Assembly (NCBI GenBank): GCA_029582165.1
Contig: CM055870.1
Span: 11,421,832 to 11,485,831 of the forward strand
Length of the DNA stretch: 64,000 nucleotides
Reading direction: 5' to 3'
Source of the DNA: Portulaca oleracea
Taxonomy: Eukaryota > Streptophyta > Magnoliopsida > Caryophyllales > Portulacaceae
A program made the position numbers and the translations under genes. Shown here piece after piece: positions 1-12,100 of this stretch (its first letter is position 1; each line of letters starts with the position of its first letter). Below the pieces are notes generated by a model that worked only from the letters and a program-made list of their open reading frames with translations, ran no database searches and was not told the DNA's origin.

Positions 1-504
1 ATATATCATAGTAGCATGGAAGATATAGGGCGTTTGACATTAGTGTGGTGCCGTAGTCTAAGTAGTTGTCTCAAATAATAAGATCTGGTGATAAGTAAGC
101 ATAGATTGTGATCTAGTGACTCATTCAGGGCTTGATGATCCACTTTCCTCCATAAGTTGTATCGATGCTCCTTTTAATCTATGCGTGTTTGCGTAATAAG
201 GTTCTGGTGCAGATGAAAAGTGAAACTAAGAAGAGCTTATAAACATATTGTGCGCATTCAATAGTTTGGCTTCAGTCTGTAGAAAAAGTTCATCCCAAAA
301 GGATGGACAATTTCCTGCCATCTCATTTTTGGATAATTAAAATGGTCCTTCAAATGCAGCAGTCTTGTTTTGTTTCTACTCCTTTGCAACTCATTTGTCA
401 ATGTTGTGTGGTATATAGACATAGTAGTCCTTTGTAACCGACACTACGACTAAACTACTTACTTTCACGGTTGTCTAGCAAAAGCCACTGAGACAGTTTG
501 GAAA
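1..504. other. Upstream region and probable 5' UTR of the CAX gene
   Basis: AT-rich sequence with no coding potential that I recognise. It leads directly into the CAX start codon at 505, so its right part is probably promoter and 5' UTR. No clear TATA box or UTR intron could be fixed. Confidence 0.4.
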
Positions 505-3281
505 ATGGATCCTAGTGAGGCAAGCAGCGTGGAAAACGGCACCATCAATTGCAAAAGCAGTGGGCCAAGGCTTGTTAAATCGGCACATAATTTGTCATGT
601 TCATCTCTTAGAAAAAAATCGGATCTGGCCTTACGGGAAAACACGGGTTCCTCCATCTTTTGGCAACTACTCATCAATCTTCAAGTCGTTATCCTTGGAA
701 CTAAAGTGTGGTTTCTCTTTTTGACCATTCCTCTTGCCATCATGGCCCAATATCTTGGCTTTGGAAAAGTAAGTATATCATCCATTACCGTTGGTATTTG
801 CTCAAACGTTTTTCCTAAGCATGTATATATTGTTTATCTCGCATTTGTGATTTTGCATCTTAACAGCCTTGGATCTTTGTTCTGAGTTCACTTGGACTTG
901 CTCCATTAGCAGAGAGGGTCAGCTTTCTTACTGAGTAAGAACCTACAATTTTATCTACTAAATATGTGCATGTTGATGGCATGAACATCCATAGTCTTGA
1001 TGTATTTGAAATTTTCTCTTTACTTTTTCATGTCAACTGAAGGCAAATTGCATACTATACAGGTCCTACAGGTATGATGAATTTCACTTTTGTTCTTCAA
1101 AATGACAACTTTTTCCATTAGTTATTAATTTGGTCCTGGAATTCGCAGTTGGGGGCCTCGTAAATGCTACATGTGGAAATGCAACTGAACTCGTGATAGC
1201 CATAATAGCTCTTAACCAGGGTAAAATAAGTATAGTGAAGTACTCTCTCTTGGGATCTATCGTTTCAAACCTTCTCTTTGTTCTTGGTTCTTCCCTGTTT
1301 TTTGGTGGATTGGCCAACCTTAGCAAGGAGCAAAAATTTGATAAGGTCAACCCTGGAAAAGAACACACACATATTAAATTAAATTGAATTCAAATATTAT
1401 AGAGGTCTAATTATTTTCTTTTCTTTCTTTTCCCCTTGGATTAACAGAATCAAGCTGATGCGAATGTTCTTCTGCTGTCTCTTGGAGTTCTTTGCTATGG
1501 ACTTCCGTTGCTTTTTCAATATTCTACAGACGCTGTGGTATCCGGTGCCGATGCTGAATCAATTCTTGTGCTGTCAAGAGTGTGCAGCATTTTTTTACTG
1601 GTGGCTTACATTGTTTATCTATCACATCAGCTGAAAACCCTCCAGCGATTGTTTGGAGTAGAACAGGTAATACTGCTAAGCATTTCCTGCTTGCTGAGTT
1701 CTTCGCATGAATTTGTGTATGACGTTGAATAATTTCTATCTGCTGGAGAATGCAAAAGACATTTAAAAAGGTAGATGCCCGAAAAGTTAGTAGCTCTCAC
1801 CTTCTACTATCACGAATAACATAAGAGAGGTCTTTCTTTACTTCTGCTAGTTTCCTATTTCAAGGTCTTTCTTTTGGTTTTCCAAAGGTGTTCCTTTTGG
1901 GTTTCTTTTAGTGTCAATACAGGTTTTTAAAGTCTTTTTTTCTTCTTTTCTAAAAAGCTTTTTGTGGGTCCTCTGGAATCAGCCTCTCCATGAACACTAG
2001 GTCATGGGGAAAGATTGCCTACAGCCCTACATCTAGATCTCCCGGACTGCGCTCAAATGTGTGTTCCCGGAGATTTGTTGTTGTTTTGTTGTAGAAAGGA
2101 AATAATATTATTAGCGCATACACTTTTGTATGGATAAAGTAAATAAGGTGGAGCGCTAAGGTGTTTAATGTGGAGATTCTTAGGATGCTGGTGAATGTGA
2201 TGAAGAAGAGGAGGCAGTGATAGGGTTTTGGAGCGCTTCTGCTTGGCTGGTGGGGATGACAGCAGTTGTAGCTTTGCTATCTGAATATATTGTCAGTACA
2301 ATCGAGGTGAGATTTGTATGAAGCAACTTAGTATTTCTTAGATTTAATTGCCATACACATTAACTTTAAATGCATTTTGAGTTGTCGACTCAGTACTCAC
2401 ATACAAAAATCCCATGAGCTAGGATTCTTCTACCTCTTGGGGAATTCCGGTTGGCTTTCTTACCATAATTTTGCTACCAATCGTGGGAAACGCTGTAGAA
2501 CATGTTGGTGCAATTATATTTGCTTACAAGAACAAGTTGGTAAGATCTCTTTGGAAGATAAACAAATAGATCCTGTCAATTAGATTGTTGGACAGAAAAA
2601 AAAATTACTCTGCTTCTACTGGTTTGTGCTAACTAGTTATGATTCTTTGGATATTATTACTAACAGGACATATCATTGGGAGTAGCGTTAGGCTCTGCAA
2701 CCCAAATATCAATATGTGTGGTAAGATCTGACAGTGGAGATAGAAAGCAACTGATATTTCTCATTTCTTTTCCCTTTAGAGACAGGGAAACGTTCCCTAA
2801 TTGTCTGTGAAATTCAGGTTCCTGTATCTGTTATCATTGCATGGATTATGCATATCGAGATGAACATTTGCTTCAGCATCCTTGAAACCGGCTCCTTAGC
2901 GGCTTCTGTTATCATTGTAGCCTTTGCTTTACAGGTTTTGTTTCATATCCTCTCACGGTCTTCAACCACATTTCATATTTAACTTGACAGTAACAGTAAC
3001 TCATGTGATGAGGCTTACGCAGGATGGATCATCACATTACCTGAAAGGAGCCGTTCTTATCTTTGCATATGCAGTTATTTCTGCATGTTTTTTCATCTTT
3101 AATCCTTCACCCGGTATGTTCCACACGTCACAGCAGAATATTCCGTCTTTTTATCACTTTCTTTGGCATTGATTTACTATTAGTAGGATGAAAGAACTGA
3201 CTTGCCTGTTCTCATCAATTGGATATGATGAATGCCATTGGATCAGGACTTGATTCATCTGTCAGAATCTCTGCTGCTTGA
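505..3281 (+). CDS. CAX: Vacuolar cation/proton exchanger (CAX, type I)
   Basis: Calcium (cation)/H+ antiporter of the tonoplast; uses the vacuolar proton gradient to load Ca2+ into the vacuole. Eleven exons join in frame: 505-768, 867-934, 1043-1071, 1149-1345, 1448-1666, 2184-2306, 2423-2539, 2667-2720, 2818-2934, 3023-3113 and 3247-3281, giving 437 aa, the usual CAX length. All introns are GT-AG. The two alpha-repeat signatures are visible: GNATEL near residue 130 and GNAVEH near 322. The acidic loop [10 protein letters not shown] begins at residue 260 and separates the two halves. The N terminus contains the SLRKKSDL stretch found in the regulatory region of CAX1/CAX3 proteins, and [12 protein letters not shown] also points to the CAX1/3 (type IA) side rather than CAX2. 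The start at 505 gives the expected N terminus. The last exon (ending [10 protein letters not shown]) is chosen by phase and stop, so it is the least certain. Intron 5 carries a SINE-like repeat. Confidence 0.93.
1960..2094 (+). repeat. SINE-like repeat in CAX intron 5
   Basis: Contains a GGGTCC...TCAGCCTCTCCATG...GGGGAAAG...CTACA block and ends in a TTG-rich tail (TTGTTGTTGTTTTGTTGT). The same block and tail occur on the minus strand at 60297-60558, and part of it at 58862-58965. No target-site duplication was found for this copy, so its left border is approximate. Confidence 0.5.
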
Positions 3282-4529
3282 TTGCTTGGGAAAAAAAAGG
3301 TACAACAAATGTGATTTTCATTATGAAGACATTCAATATGTGGGTATTGAATCAGGATTGCATGGCATGTTGGTTTACCGGGGCGTAGGTGTGATCCAGT
3401 GGATGACGACCAAGATGTATTACTGTATTAGTTGTTGATCGAGGCAAATCTGTAATACAACAGATTCCTTGTTCGAAGGAATTCGGGTGAAGTGACCCTG
3501 CAAATCAAATTCAGATAGAGGGTTTTATGGCTTCAAGAAACGCAATTTTACTTTGGATATATGTTGAGTACTATGGTGTATAGGTGTTGTGCAATGAGCT
3601 ACCATTCAATATCTTCTAAAGTTGTTCTTTACCGTTTCGAGAAAACTGTTCTATTTTTTAGAAAGGATAAATTGGACCAACCCCACTACACCTTACAATT
3701 TGTAAAGGTTAAATTTATACTTGCCCATACGATAAGCTTCGCAGAATAATTGGAAGTGGGGGCTATTTATAATATATTATGTAAGTGTGTCGTGACCCTC
3801 CTTTTGTTTTTGTTTTTTTTTTGGTAGCGTAGACAGAGTACAGAAATAAAGACATCATCAAGGAAGGGCTCGTCTCTTAGCCCTCTTGGCTAGAGAATGT
3901 GCTTCCTTAATGCTAGTTTTTTTGTTAAGGATAAAACAAACATCGAAATGAAAAAGACATTGCCGATAAAGGATATCTTGGTCTTCGCAAAACAACTTCG
4001 ATCTTTTGGCGCCCTCATCCTCCATTTTGAGTCGGCGCTTCGGTTGGGCTTCGATGGCCTGGAGAAGATTCCTCTCTGACATCTTCCGCTTCATCCCTGC
4101 AACACATTTTTTGAAACCATTAGGAGTTGATTGCCCACCCTTAGAGACCCTTGGGCACCTCCTATATGCATTGCAGCCTCTTCGAGTAGCAAGAAACTAT
4201 AGGTAGCTATCACTTTGATGTCGCGGCTGACATGTTCCTGAAGAGGACCTTGTGTACCCAAAGAAAAAACCACTTCCTAAAACCCCTCTAAAAATTGGCT
4301 AACACTGGAAATTAAAGGCAAAGATGGACAGATCGGAGGACGGTGGTGCCGCCGGCGGCCGTCAAACGACCGTCACCGGCACGACGATGGCCAATATCGA
4401 TGGATCGCTATTGGGGTCAGGGCTTCGACTGTAGCTTTTCTAGAGAGAGTCCCTTTTAAAACGTGAATAATGTGACCCTCCTTTTGTAATAATGTGGAAG
4501 TTGGAACTTTTAACAAACCTTCAAATAAT
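3282..4529. other. Intergenic: CAX 3' region and degenerate sequence
   Basis: The first few hundred bases are probably CAX 3' UTR. The middle holds a possible retroelement fragment (3858-4273). A GC-rich patch near 4340-4400 (CCGCCGGCGGCC and surroundings) has no open frame that I recognise. Confidence 0.4.
3858..4273 (-). pseudogene. Possible RNase H-like retroelement fragment
   Basis: Two overlapping minus-strand frames of about 60 and 78 codons. The end of one (FDVCFILNKK...EAHSLAKRA) resembles the C-terminal end of plant RNase H-like domains of non-LTR retroelements, where a pattern like DV-F-V-R-N--AH-LA is typical. There is no intact domain, no start and no flanking reverse transcriptase. 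The match is by eye only and could be chance. Confidence 0.25.
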
Positions 4530-5070
4530 GGGTTGTTTGTATTTTGGATCCTGAAGTATAGGGTAATTTATTTTCTGGATCCTTGGTTTTCAACGTTAAT
4601 TTTTTGGACTTTAAAGTTTATTGTATAAATAAAAAAGGACTTTAAAGTTTGTGGGCTGAAAAAAAAGGACTGTATTCTGTTCTATTTTTTTCCCCATGTT
4701 TGAATTTTGCTCCAGATTGACGTCAAATTTCAGGACATAGTTAAAACTATATTGAAGTTATAATACGCATCTCTTATTAATGTTAGAGCTACTTAGACCC
4801 CTAAGTAGCTCCAACATGAATAACAGATGTGCATTATAACTTCAATATCAATTTTAACTTTAGCCCTTAAGTTTGGCGCCAACCAGGAGAGAAATTCAAA
4901 CATAGGAAGAAAAAGAAAAATGATACATGAGCCTTTTTTCTCAGCCCACAAACTTTAAGGTTCTTTTTTATTTAACCCATAAACTTTAAGGTCCAAAAGA
5001 ATAACAATGAAAACTAAGGGTCCAGAAAATAAGTTACCCTATACTTTGGGGTCCAAAATGCAAAAAACCC
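4530..5070. mobile_element. Foldback Mutator-like MITE, 10 bp TSD
   Basis: The two halves are near-complete inverted repeats of about 270 bp each. The left end reads GGGTTGTTTGTATTTTGG; the right end, reverse complemented, reads GGGTTTTTTGCATTTTGG. It is flanked on both sides by TTCAAATAAT (4520-4529 and 5071-5080). A GGG terminus, long inverted arms and a 9-11 bp duplication are typical of Mutator-like elements. It has no coding capacity. A transcript across it would form a hairpin and could feed small-RNA production (inference). Confidence 0.88.
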
Positions 5071-6946
5071 TTCAAATAATAGGAAGCAGAGTCCATTTGT
5101 ATAAGATGCTAACATGATTCTTGGCGTAAGGTAAGTTTATTTGCATGGGTGGATCTCAGGCATAACTATGGACGACCACGACCATCGGTAACATAAAAAA
5201 AATTAATAATTCAATATAATTTGTGATACAAATTATAGATTTTTATGTAAATTGGACCCCATTAGGTAGTGAAGAAAACTACAGATCTTGGGTTGTCTAT
5301 TACCCTTTAAACAAGCCCAAAATGGGTGGCTATAGCTCATTATTCCGCCATTATCAGGTACGCTCCCTAAGTTTGATGTGTGATTAGCAGACTGATGTGA
5401 ATGGAAATGGGTTGGATCAGAGAAAAACTAATAATGTAAATTTGTTAGTTGTTAAAGCAAAGGTAGGGGGGGGGGGTGTGAAAGTTATGTTGCAAACGAC
5501 ACGAGTAACTTTGTAATTACACCAAACCTTAGCGGGTATATAATAAATATTCTGATTTCAAAAATCGTGGATGGGCATTTCACAAGGAACATAAGACCTT
5601 CGAAATGAACCTTTTAGGTGATCAAGAGGATCTCTTTTCTAATATAAAAGGAGACAATGAAATCACAACGTTAAGAAATGAGATGATCGTCAACAAATAG
5701 CACAACTGAAATATGAGTGTAATTATTACCCATTTTACCCAATCCAACCCAAATTTACTCATTCTTTCCATATTATCTAACACTCAATTTTTCAACTTTT
5801 ATCTAAATTTACCGAAACTTACCCTACTGCTCTGAGAAAACAGTCCCTAACATCGAGAAAGACATTTTTGTTGCAACTAGGTAAGGTACCGTGTGATGCA
5901 CGGGTATAAAAGTATTGGATTTTATTATTTGTAAACTGTGTTATATACTTGTTTTGGGAATGACAAAAAACTATATACAAAAGCTTACAACTTTAAGAGT
6001 TGGCATGCAAAAGGAAGTTCTACGCCTTATGTCTACGTGGCGAATTTTCAACTCTTTCGTTCCTGAGACAATAAAGTTGAGATTATAGTTAATATCAAAG
6101 GCACAAGAATATATGCATTGATAAGAAAAGATAAGTGACAAATTGTGGTGGTAGAAGGAAGGGAGGGGTAAACTAACCCATAGTAAGTACGATGACACAG
6201 CCACTATGCAGTCAAAAAATCCTCGGGTAGAAGCAAAATAGCGCAAGGTAGCCAGCAGAAGGTAGATCCGAGTTGGCAAACAACAGAAGGGGAAAAAAGC
6301 AACACCCTACGGAAGACGATTTAGTAGAAGAAAAGGTCTTCGATTGCTTAACATGCCGAGAAGTCAAGCCGGGGATTTCACTCTTGAGTTAGTGACTTCA
6401 CTGTATCATCTGTTGGGTCTACTATGGAGAGGACTACGAACCTGAGGGTTTCTTGCTGCTGATAGGCACGATAATTAGCTTTGAGGACAAATACCCGCTC
6501 TTTGTTACTAGAATGGAGATGAAGACATTCTGTTTTCACAGTTCCATCCTGTACGTACCACAAAACATGTAAATGAAAAAATTATTAGACTCTACAAACA
6601 ATTTAAATCAGAGAATTACTTAATTCAATGCATAATCAGATTTATGAAGGAAAAGAGGTGGATTTAATCAACCACATGATTGTAGCCTGTAATGTGCGGA
6701 ATGGTATAAAGTCGCCAAGGCTATTTTTGCTGTTTTTACTATGATGTGGGCGGAGAGAAACACGAGTTACTGAAAGTTTTTAACTTGCAACATTTTATGA
6801 GCAATAACAGATTTTAGGAATAGAGAACTCATAAGCTCAAATAATGTTTTTAATGCAAGTTGCAACATTTTATGAACACTAACATGATTATGAAAACGAT
6901 CTGCGAAAAAGTATATGTTTTGTGACTTGTTTATTGTATTTACCAG
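5071..6946. other. Intergenic, repeat-derived, no gene recognised
   Basis: AT-rich sequence with a G run near 5467 and a Helitron-like terminus at 5877-5903. Minus-strand open frames at 5971-6279 and 6378-6563 have no recognisable domain, start context or partner exons, so they are not called. No Walker A exon of the ABC fragment at 6947 could be found here. Confidence 0.4.
5877..5903 (-). mobile_element. Helitron-like 3' terminus
   Basis: Read on the minus strand this is a short hairpin, CCGTG-CATCA-CACGG (5889-5903), then 8 nt, then CTAG (5877-5880) followed by T. This is the hairpin-plus-CTRR layout of Helitron 3' ends. The same layout with an almost identical hairpin is at 22026-22052. 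The element would extend to the right; its 5' end was not found. Confidence 0.55.
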
Positions 6947-7856
6947 AGACAAGTTCAGGTGGTCAGAAGCAGAGAGTTGCAATTGCAGGGGCATTCGCTG
7001 AGGCATGCCAACTACTGCTGCTGGATGAAAATTATCAGGTATTGTTTATTTGATAAGTTAACTACTTTTTCGGAGAAAATAGGTTACCACAAAACTTAGT
7101 GTGGGAGTAAATTCAAAGTGATCTATCACATGAAGCTACTACCATTGAAAACTTTGATTAGTTAATTGTCATTATATATAATAATGGTCTATCATATGAA
7201 ACTACCACTATCAGACTCATAGTCGAAAAACACTTCCATAAAATTATAAACTTGTATGTTTTTTTTTTTTGAAAAAACTGATAAGTAGAGGTATTAGAAA
7301 CCGTGAAACGTTGTTGCAACTTGCAGCCTTATGTTATCATCCCATCTTAATGATTTCATGTCAACATGAGATTCGATTCGCCTAGTTGTTTACCTTTTGT
7401 GAAAATGTGATACATGCCAAAACCAAAATCAACACCCCGAAACTTCGCCGTGCAGGCAAGGTATAGAGGGGTCTGCGATTTTAACTAGTTCCAATTGGTC
7501 CGAAGATTTAGAAACCATTCGCTAGGGACCACTCCATGAAAAATGTGATATATGTTGTGGAAAGTATCTTTTTTTTTCGCGTTTTTATTTCTTAAGGCAA
7601 TGTATGTCGTCAAAGATGGTGATATTTGGAGAAAAGTAACCTATAGGTTAGGGTTATAAAAGCCGTAAAGAACTCGCTCGCAAGCTCAAGAGATGTAATT
7701 GCGTTGTGGATAACCCATCGACCGGAGGAATTGGAGTATGCAGACGGTGTAGTGTACATGAAAGATGGAAGAGTGGTCATGGATGGCGACCCTTCAACCG
7801 TCTTGGATCTCATTAACACTCGACAAGCCTTGTATGCCCATCAAATTAACTCCTGA
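6947..7856 (+). pseudogene. ABCI10: Fragment of an ABCI10-type plastid ABC ATPase
   Basis: Two joinable exons, 6947-7038 and 7647-7856, are in the same phase and end at a normal stop. The first carries a signature-like SSGGQKQRVAIAGAFAEA and LLLLDE; the second carries VIKAVKNS, an ALWITHRPEELEYADG H-loop region and a C-terminal tail ending AHQINS. Together they match the last part of the plant ABCI10-type soluble ABC subunits thought to act with chloroplast transporters. Key parts are missing: no Walker A or Q-loop exon lies upstream, the signature has S for L, and the segment expected after LLLDE (normally a D-loop stretch like LTTFLDESD) is gone and replaced by NYQ. It cannot encode a working ATPase, and the Helitron-like terminus at 5877 makes capture by a transposon possible but unproven. 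Confidence 0.75.
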
Positions 7857-9199
7857 GGAAATTTTGGCTCTTGTTTAGGTTTATAAGTTTATTCCCAACC
7901 CTTCAATTCTTATTTCAATAGTGTTTGTTTGTCTAATCTATGTCTTCATATGTAACAGTATCTTATGCATTCGATTTGTATGTATATTTAACAAAAAAGT
8001 ACAAGAATTTTTGAGTTTTTTTTCCCTGGGGGAAATTGTATGCTTATGGTGAAATAGGCTGTAAAATTTATGTAAATCAAGCTTTGTTAGTGTTTCAATT
8101 GGTTCAATTTTAGGTTTGTTGTAAATTATTAAAAATGTAGTCTGATTAGCCTAAGAAAGTACAGTGTCTCATTATATTAGCGCTCAAACACTTCTATATG
8201 TCATGTTCAAATTCTTATATATATTATATTTTAAAATCTTATCGGATGTGAATGTTTAAAAATTTATGTATGTCATGTTCAAAAACTATTTAACAAATAC
8301 AAAACAAACACTAAATATAATATATTCAAAAAGTTAATCTTGTCATCATGCTTAAAATGCAATTTATACTGTGCTTAAAATATCACAGACACAAATAATT
8401 AAATACAAAAATTAAGTTGTTGAAAAACAAGTTATAGACTATGTAATTGAATTGTATAAGCAAGTTTGGTAGAAATCCAGGTTCAGTCATTTCAAAGTGT
8501 CATAACCCAGTTTTTGAGGAACTTGGTTTTGCTTTTATGTACAATCTGGACATCGAACAATGTTCAATCGTTCTAACAAAAGTAATATGAACCTTTCTTT
8601 ATATACAATTCGGACATTCAAGCTTGGGTCTGAGTATGGTGTCCGAATTGTATATCGAACAGGGTCCGGCAATATATTTTTAACCAAATGACCGATTTGA
8701 CTGGACCCGAAATTACTTGGACCCGGATTTTGCCATGCCTATTAGGTATTTACATGGAAGCATAAAATCAAAGACCAAAGGAAGGAAAGGAACAGCCCAT
8801 AATCTAGCATTTGCTACATTAATATATATACAAGACTATTTACACAAAATGAGCGAAGTTGCCGACACTCGACAGGAACAAACAAGGGCTTACATTCATG
8901 CAGTTAGTCATGCATTGCATGGACGATGTTAGATGCCATCAGCCTGTGCTTCACAATTCACATGAAACACAGCATTGTTTCTATGTGCTAGATTTCCCTC
9001 CGACTGCTGTGCTGCACAGTGAGTTTAGTTTTGTACAAAATGTGCTTCGGGTTGTGACATTTATTACATGCCCATCGCAGGAATATCAAAATCAGACTCG
9101 ATTCACCCCAAAAAAATGACGGGAACGCCCCTCCATCCCTCCTGCTTTCATCGCAGTGTTAAGGCAGATCGAGACCCTGCAGAGGTGGAACAAGAGACA
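7857..9199. other. Intergenic; right part probably SUVR2 3' UTR
   Basis: 7857-8700 is AT-rich with no gene. Around 8590-8660 TACAATTCGGACA and its inverse lie close together and could fold. 8750-9199 is downstream of the minus-strand SUVR2 stop and contains an AATAAA on the minus strand near 9060, so it is likely its 3' UTR. Confidence 0.4.
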
Positions 9200-12100
9200 T
9201 TAGAGATTTAGAGAAGATGAGAATTCAGAGTCGCAATGACTGGTGAGTATATAAACTGCCAGGGCAGGAGTGCAGTACGTACTGGTTGACCGTTTCATGT
9301 TCCGACAAAACCTGCTCCCACACAGACAACTGAATGGCTTCATGTCATGTTCGTTGTCATCAAAATCAACACCGTAATCCTGAATTGCGATGTAAACACT
9401 AGTCAAGACATAATTGGGTATGTTTAAGCTCAAGACAAAGACATAACACAGCACTTGGATACAACTTGATGCATAAGGCTCCTAAATTATCTTCTAATAA
9501 TATCTCATCCGTATTTGCTGTAATATTGGGTCTTTCCCGTATTTGCAGTGCAACAGATTTTTCACATCCTCCTAAAACCCTTATGTGAATCTAAACTCTT
9601 GGTGGCCTCAAGTCTTCTACTTCCCTGATCATGCCCGTTCCCTCCCACAATAGGAGCCATGAAAGTTTACAGAGGGAAACATTGGTTTTGTATCATAAGA
9701 CCCTTTCATGAGATAAAACATTGCCGCGAAAATGCATTACACCTGACAGTGCCTGCTAGTACTAGTAGCACTACAGGCATGCAAACATCAATATATAAAT
9801 TATTTCACTGTTTACTGGTTTAGAGCCCTACCCCATGTATTGCTATTGCCGAAAGTACAATAAACTCTAGGAAACTTATCGTCTCAAATATATTGAAAAA
9901 CACAGCTAAAGAATGTCAGGAACCCGAGGGAAATTGGACTTTTTCAATCAACAAAAACGCTAATTATTTTACTTGTAATTTTTTTTTAACAACAGATTAG
10001 GATAAACTAAATTGGCGCTTCTGTTCCGGTGTGAGGTGGCTGGAGGAAATATGCTCAATAATCCAGGCATGCACAATTGGTCAAATCTATAAAAATGTTC
10101 AAATTCCACGAACGAAACACAATTGCCATGGATAAAAGCTGAGCTAGTTAGAAATTGTAACACCCCGGATATGTGGTTAAAGTGTGTGGCTTAAAAGGAT
10201 TGAAATGACTACTTATATCACCAAGGTGCACCTTCTTTTATGGTAGCTCATCCGTTGGGAACTCCTCAGTTAAGCGTGCTTGGCTGGGAGTAGTCAAAAG
10301 GATGGGTGACCTCCTGGGAAGTTTTCCCAGGCAGCGTGTGAGCGAGGACGAAGCACGCTGGAAAGACTCGTGGTGATTTGTGGGGCCAGTCAACGATCCT
10401 TGAAGTGGTTATTGGTAATGTCCGCGGCCCGGGAGGGCCGGGGCGTTACAGAAATAATGAAGACAACATAACCCAAAAGCCAAAGGGGGGGAGGGGAATG
10501 CATCACAGTGGATCCCAGTTTTTCCTCAAGGAATCAGACAGAAGATGTAGGCCATCATGGAATTCAGCCACCCACAATAAAATTTTAGAAAAAAGACCAA
10601 TATCAAACAGTACAATGGCAATGTTGCACATCCTCATTCATAAAATATGAAAGGCAGGAAAATTTAACCGGACACAGACAAATATATCATAGCTTGGACA
10701 ATAACCAACTTTTCTGAGGGATGTTAATCATTCTGTGTAGAATTCTATTTTGAAACCATCCTACAGTGTTAAGCTGTGTCAAACAGAATAGAAAGGTACC
10801 ACATTTTTTTTTCTTTTTTTCGCGGGGTTGAAGTTGATACAAGTTTCTTTCTGTAAAGACACAATCACAATTAGACAATGCTTACCCAAGTCAACTCTTC
10901 AAAAGCATCAACTTTTCTTGCAGTAAATAATGCCACCTGCAGGTAAAATCCAATAAACAATCCCTGAGAAAGTCACGTTACACAAGAAGCAAGAGCATTC
11001 AAATAAACCTCTTGGGCTTCATACATGGTAATAATGGTGATTTGGAGTTTCCACCTCAACTGGGATTTCAATCAAGTTTGCATCTGAACATCTGCAACAA
11101 ACATAATCATAGATCAGCAACGAGCAGAAAGACAAGCTGCAGAGGTAAAGCAATTTGTCACAACAGAGCATAAACTCAAGCAAAAGAAAGGAGAGAAGCA
11201 GAACTGAGAGAGAAGAAACGTCAAAAGCAAGCACAAAATGACCCTTGGAATTGCAGAAAAACACAACACAATCATCTGAACTACTGAATTCTTGGACACA
11301 TGGCGTTGAATTCTTTTGGCAACAATTACGTCACTTATCAATCATATTTTTCACAAAGAAGCCGTTGGTATCCTATAGTTCTAAGAGGATACTTAAAACG
11401 ATTTCCAAAACTTCAATTAAACAAAGGCACAACCAAAAAATTCTAGCACACAAAGGGAATAATTTATATAAATTTTAGAGCCTCAGGGAATAGAATATCG
11501 TACATAATACCATCAGTAATCACATGAACAACCTCCCCTTAACCCCCCACCCCAAAAAAACAAAAAGGATGCGCACATGCAAGTCGGACACACAATAGGC
11601 TTTCCCTCCCTCCATCACATGCTGTACTTATCTTCATTCTTGTTATGCGTATGGATGGTAAATCATGGCACCATAGTTGAGCGGCAGATGCAATAGTAGT
11701 CATCATCTATATCTTACCGACTGACAGACATTTATAGACCTTCCAATAAGTGACAAAAAATTCAAGGTCTATGACAGATATGTGACGGCACATACGAGAA
11801 GCAGTGGATGTAATAATAGTTGCTATAATCTTGCCAAACTAATATGAGACCTCATTCAGGTGAAAGAGACCTCTTTATGGAGTCAGCCTATTTTCACTAT
11901 AAGCGTGTTGGAGGGGAGAATCTGTTCAATTATAGGGCAGCCAAGTAAATTCAAGGAAAAAGCAAGGCACAAGAACAACCCTACAGAGCTATTTCAGAGT
12001 TTCGCCTTGACAGAATGATGCCAGGAAGTCCTATGGAAATTAAAACCAAAAAGAGAAGACATGGGTCCAAAAAAACAGGACTGCAGAAAGCTCAAGTAGA

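Noticed and set aside
5590..5700. Short frame resembling the end of a Harbinger-type transposase
   Set aside because: Only about 35 residues, with no DDE motif or neighbouring exons.
6378..6563. 61-codon minus-strand frame between the Helitron-like end and the ABC fragment
   Set aside because: Composition looks protein-like, but there is no domain I recognise and no adjoining exon.
8717..9119. Overlapping plus-strand frames beyond the SUVR2 stop
   Set aside because: No recognisable domain; they lie in the probable SUVR2 3' UTR on the other strand.
10246..10335. A 5S rRNA gene
   Set aside because: The match is partial and lies within an LTR with TG...CA ends and a 5 bp duplication. It is part of a Cassandra-type element, not a 5S array gene.
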